A stretch of 33,119 nt of DNA from Kitasatospora sp. Root107 (GTDB lineage Bacteria > Actinomycetota > Actinomycetes > Streptomycetales > Streptomycetaceae): NCBI RefSeq assembly GCF_001424875.1, contig NZ_LMCT01000030.1, forward strand, positions 54,660-87,778, given 5' to 3'. The notes under the pieces are model-generated. The model worked only from the letters and a program-made list of their open reading frames with translations, was not told the origin of the DNA and did not search any database. Positions 32,423 to 33,119 of this stretch are shown one piece after another (the first letter of the stretch is position 1; the number at the start of each line of letters is the position of its first letter). A program made the position numbers and the translations under genes.

Positions 32423-32555
32423 AGTCGTCCTCAGGGTCGGATTCGGCAGGGTGCGCCGCCAGAGACTAGGGCATCCAGTGCCCACCAATCGAGCGCCAGG
32501 GCGAATTGCTCACACGGATCTACCAGAACGAACATGCCTGTGTTAGAAATGCGTC

Positions 32556-33119
32556 ATGGCTACTGCGAACCGCCTCGATGTCACCCTGCGCCTGGTCCAG
32601 GGCGCCGAGCAGATGGGTGTCGGCGAACTGGCCCGGCGGCTCGGCGTGTCCGAGATGACGGTGCGACGGGATCTGGACGAGCTGGAGCGCCAGGGGATGG
32701 TCGAGCGGGTGCGTGGCGGCGCCCGGGCCACCGGGACGCGGGAGAGACGGATCGGGTTTGCGGCGCGGGAGCCGTGGCAGGCCGCCACCAAGAACCGACT
32801 GGGCGCCGCAGTGGCCGAGTTGGTGGAGCCTGGCCAGACGGTGCTGCTCGACGCCGGAACCACCACCGTGCACGTCGCGGCGCATTTGATCGCGCGGGCA
32901 CCGCTGACCGTGGCGGTGCTCAGTCTGCAGGCGGCCGTCCGGCTGGCGGATCAGCCGGGGATCCGGCTGCTCGTGCTGGGAGGCGAGGCGCGGGCGAACG
33001 AGCAGTCGTTGGTCGGGCCGCTCGCGCTGCGGGCGGTGGACGCGCTGGTCTTCGACTGCTTCGTGATGTCGATCGGCGGGGTGCACGCCGAGCACGGGTG
33101 GTCGGAGTTCTCGCTCGAC
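32556..33119 (+). CDS. DeoR-family transcriptional regulator, cut by window end
   Basis: The visible 188 aa begin MATANRLDVTLRLVQ and contain the DeoR helix-turn-helix GVGELARRLGVSEMTVRRDLDELE (residues ~21-44). The sugar-phosphate sensor part follows, starting around AREPWQAATKNRLGAAVAELV and showing VLLDAGTTTVHVA and LLVLGGEARANEQSLVGPLA. DeoR proteins repress sugar or nucleoside metabolism genes and respond to phosphorylated sugars. The start at ATG 32556 leaves a promoter region of about 130 bases shared with the divergent LppU-like gene. Its C-terminus and any target operon lie beyond the window. Confidence 0.85.
   Translation, partial: MATANRLDVTLRLVQGAEQMGVGELARRLGVSEMTVRRDLDELERQGMVERVRGGARATGTRERRIGFAAREPWQAATKNRLGAAVAELVEPGQTVLLDAGTTTVHVAAHLIARAPLTVAVLSLQAAVRLADQPGIRLLVLGGEARANEQSLVGPLALRAVDALVFDCFVMSIGGVHAEHGWSEFSLD

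Overview
The window is very GC-rich with near-complete G/C at third codon positions, GTG starts, GTGA/ATGA gene overlaps and AGGAG-type ribosome binding sites. It also carries LCP, LppU/SCO3897-like, SCO4226-like and ROK genes. Together these point to a Streptomyces or close relative (Kitasatospora, Streptacidiphilus). The first 14 bases are a G run, so the window probably begins at a contig edge.

Layout. (1) 1-3.1 kb: ordinary accessory genes (PP2C-like phosphatase, secreted serine hydrolase, SCO4226-like small protein, ABM-fold monooxygenase). (2) 3.1-12.4 kb, minus strand: an apparent operon read from 12.4 kb down to 3.1 kb. It encodes an adenylation-carrier (A-PCP) protein, a condensation-like protein, a PhyH-type Fe(II) oxygenase, hydroxymandelate synthase, hydroxymandelate oxidase, a 4-hydroxyphenylglycine (Hpg) aminotransferase and a GH16-like protein. 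Most junctions overlap or nearly touch. The three Hpg enzymes and an A-domain pocket that I read as Hpg-like agree: the operon makes and activates Hpg. (3) 12.4-13.3 kb: a 937-bp divergent, AT-richer control region. (4) 13.3-22.5 kb, plus strand: ATP-grasp ligase 1, an argininosuccinate-synthetase-like enzyme, a divergent ROK kinase, two dCTP-deaminase-like proteins, a GT4 glycosyltransferase, a HIT protein, an MFS exporter and ATP-grasp ligase 2. (5) 22.6-23.3 kb: a truncated endonuclease/exonuclease/phosphatase gene running into fragments of other genes, a likely border scar. (6) 23.4-33.1 kb: general genes (FAD monooxygenase, voltage-gated-type cation channel, MFS, lipoprotein, CocE/NonD-type hydrolase, LCP protein, LppU-like protein, DeoR regulator cut by the window end). 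A 213-bp, almost perfect inverted repeat lies at 25657-25869.

The interesting system is about 3.1-23.1 kb. It looks like a hybrid pathway in which an NRPS-loaded Hpg unit is joined by two paralogous ATP-grasp ligases. It is further modified by an ArgG-like enzyme (amidine/guanidine chemistry, with no ArgH partner here), a pair of dCTP-deaminase paralogs that have lost complementary halves of the active site, and a glycosyltransferase. The condensation protein lacks the HH of HHxxxDG and seems to end in a carrier-like domain without its serine. I see no thioesterase, MbtH protein or pathway regulator. I cannot name the product.

Sequence quality. Three genes (Hpg aminotransferase, condensation-like protein, glycosyltransferase) each make best sense with a one-base change in a short G/C run. 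This suggests homopolymer errors rather than pseudogenes; the affected ends are flagged below.
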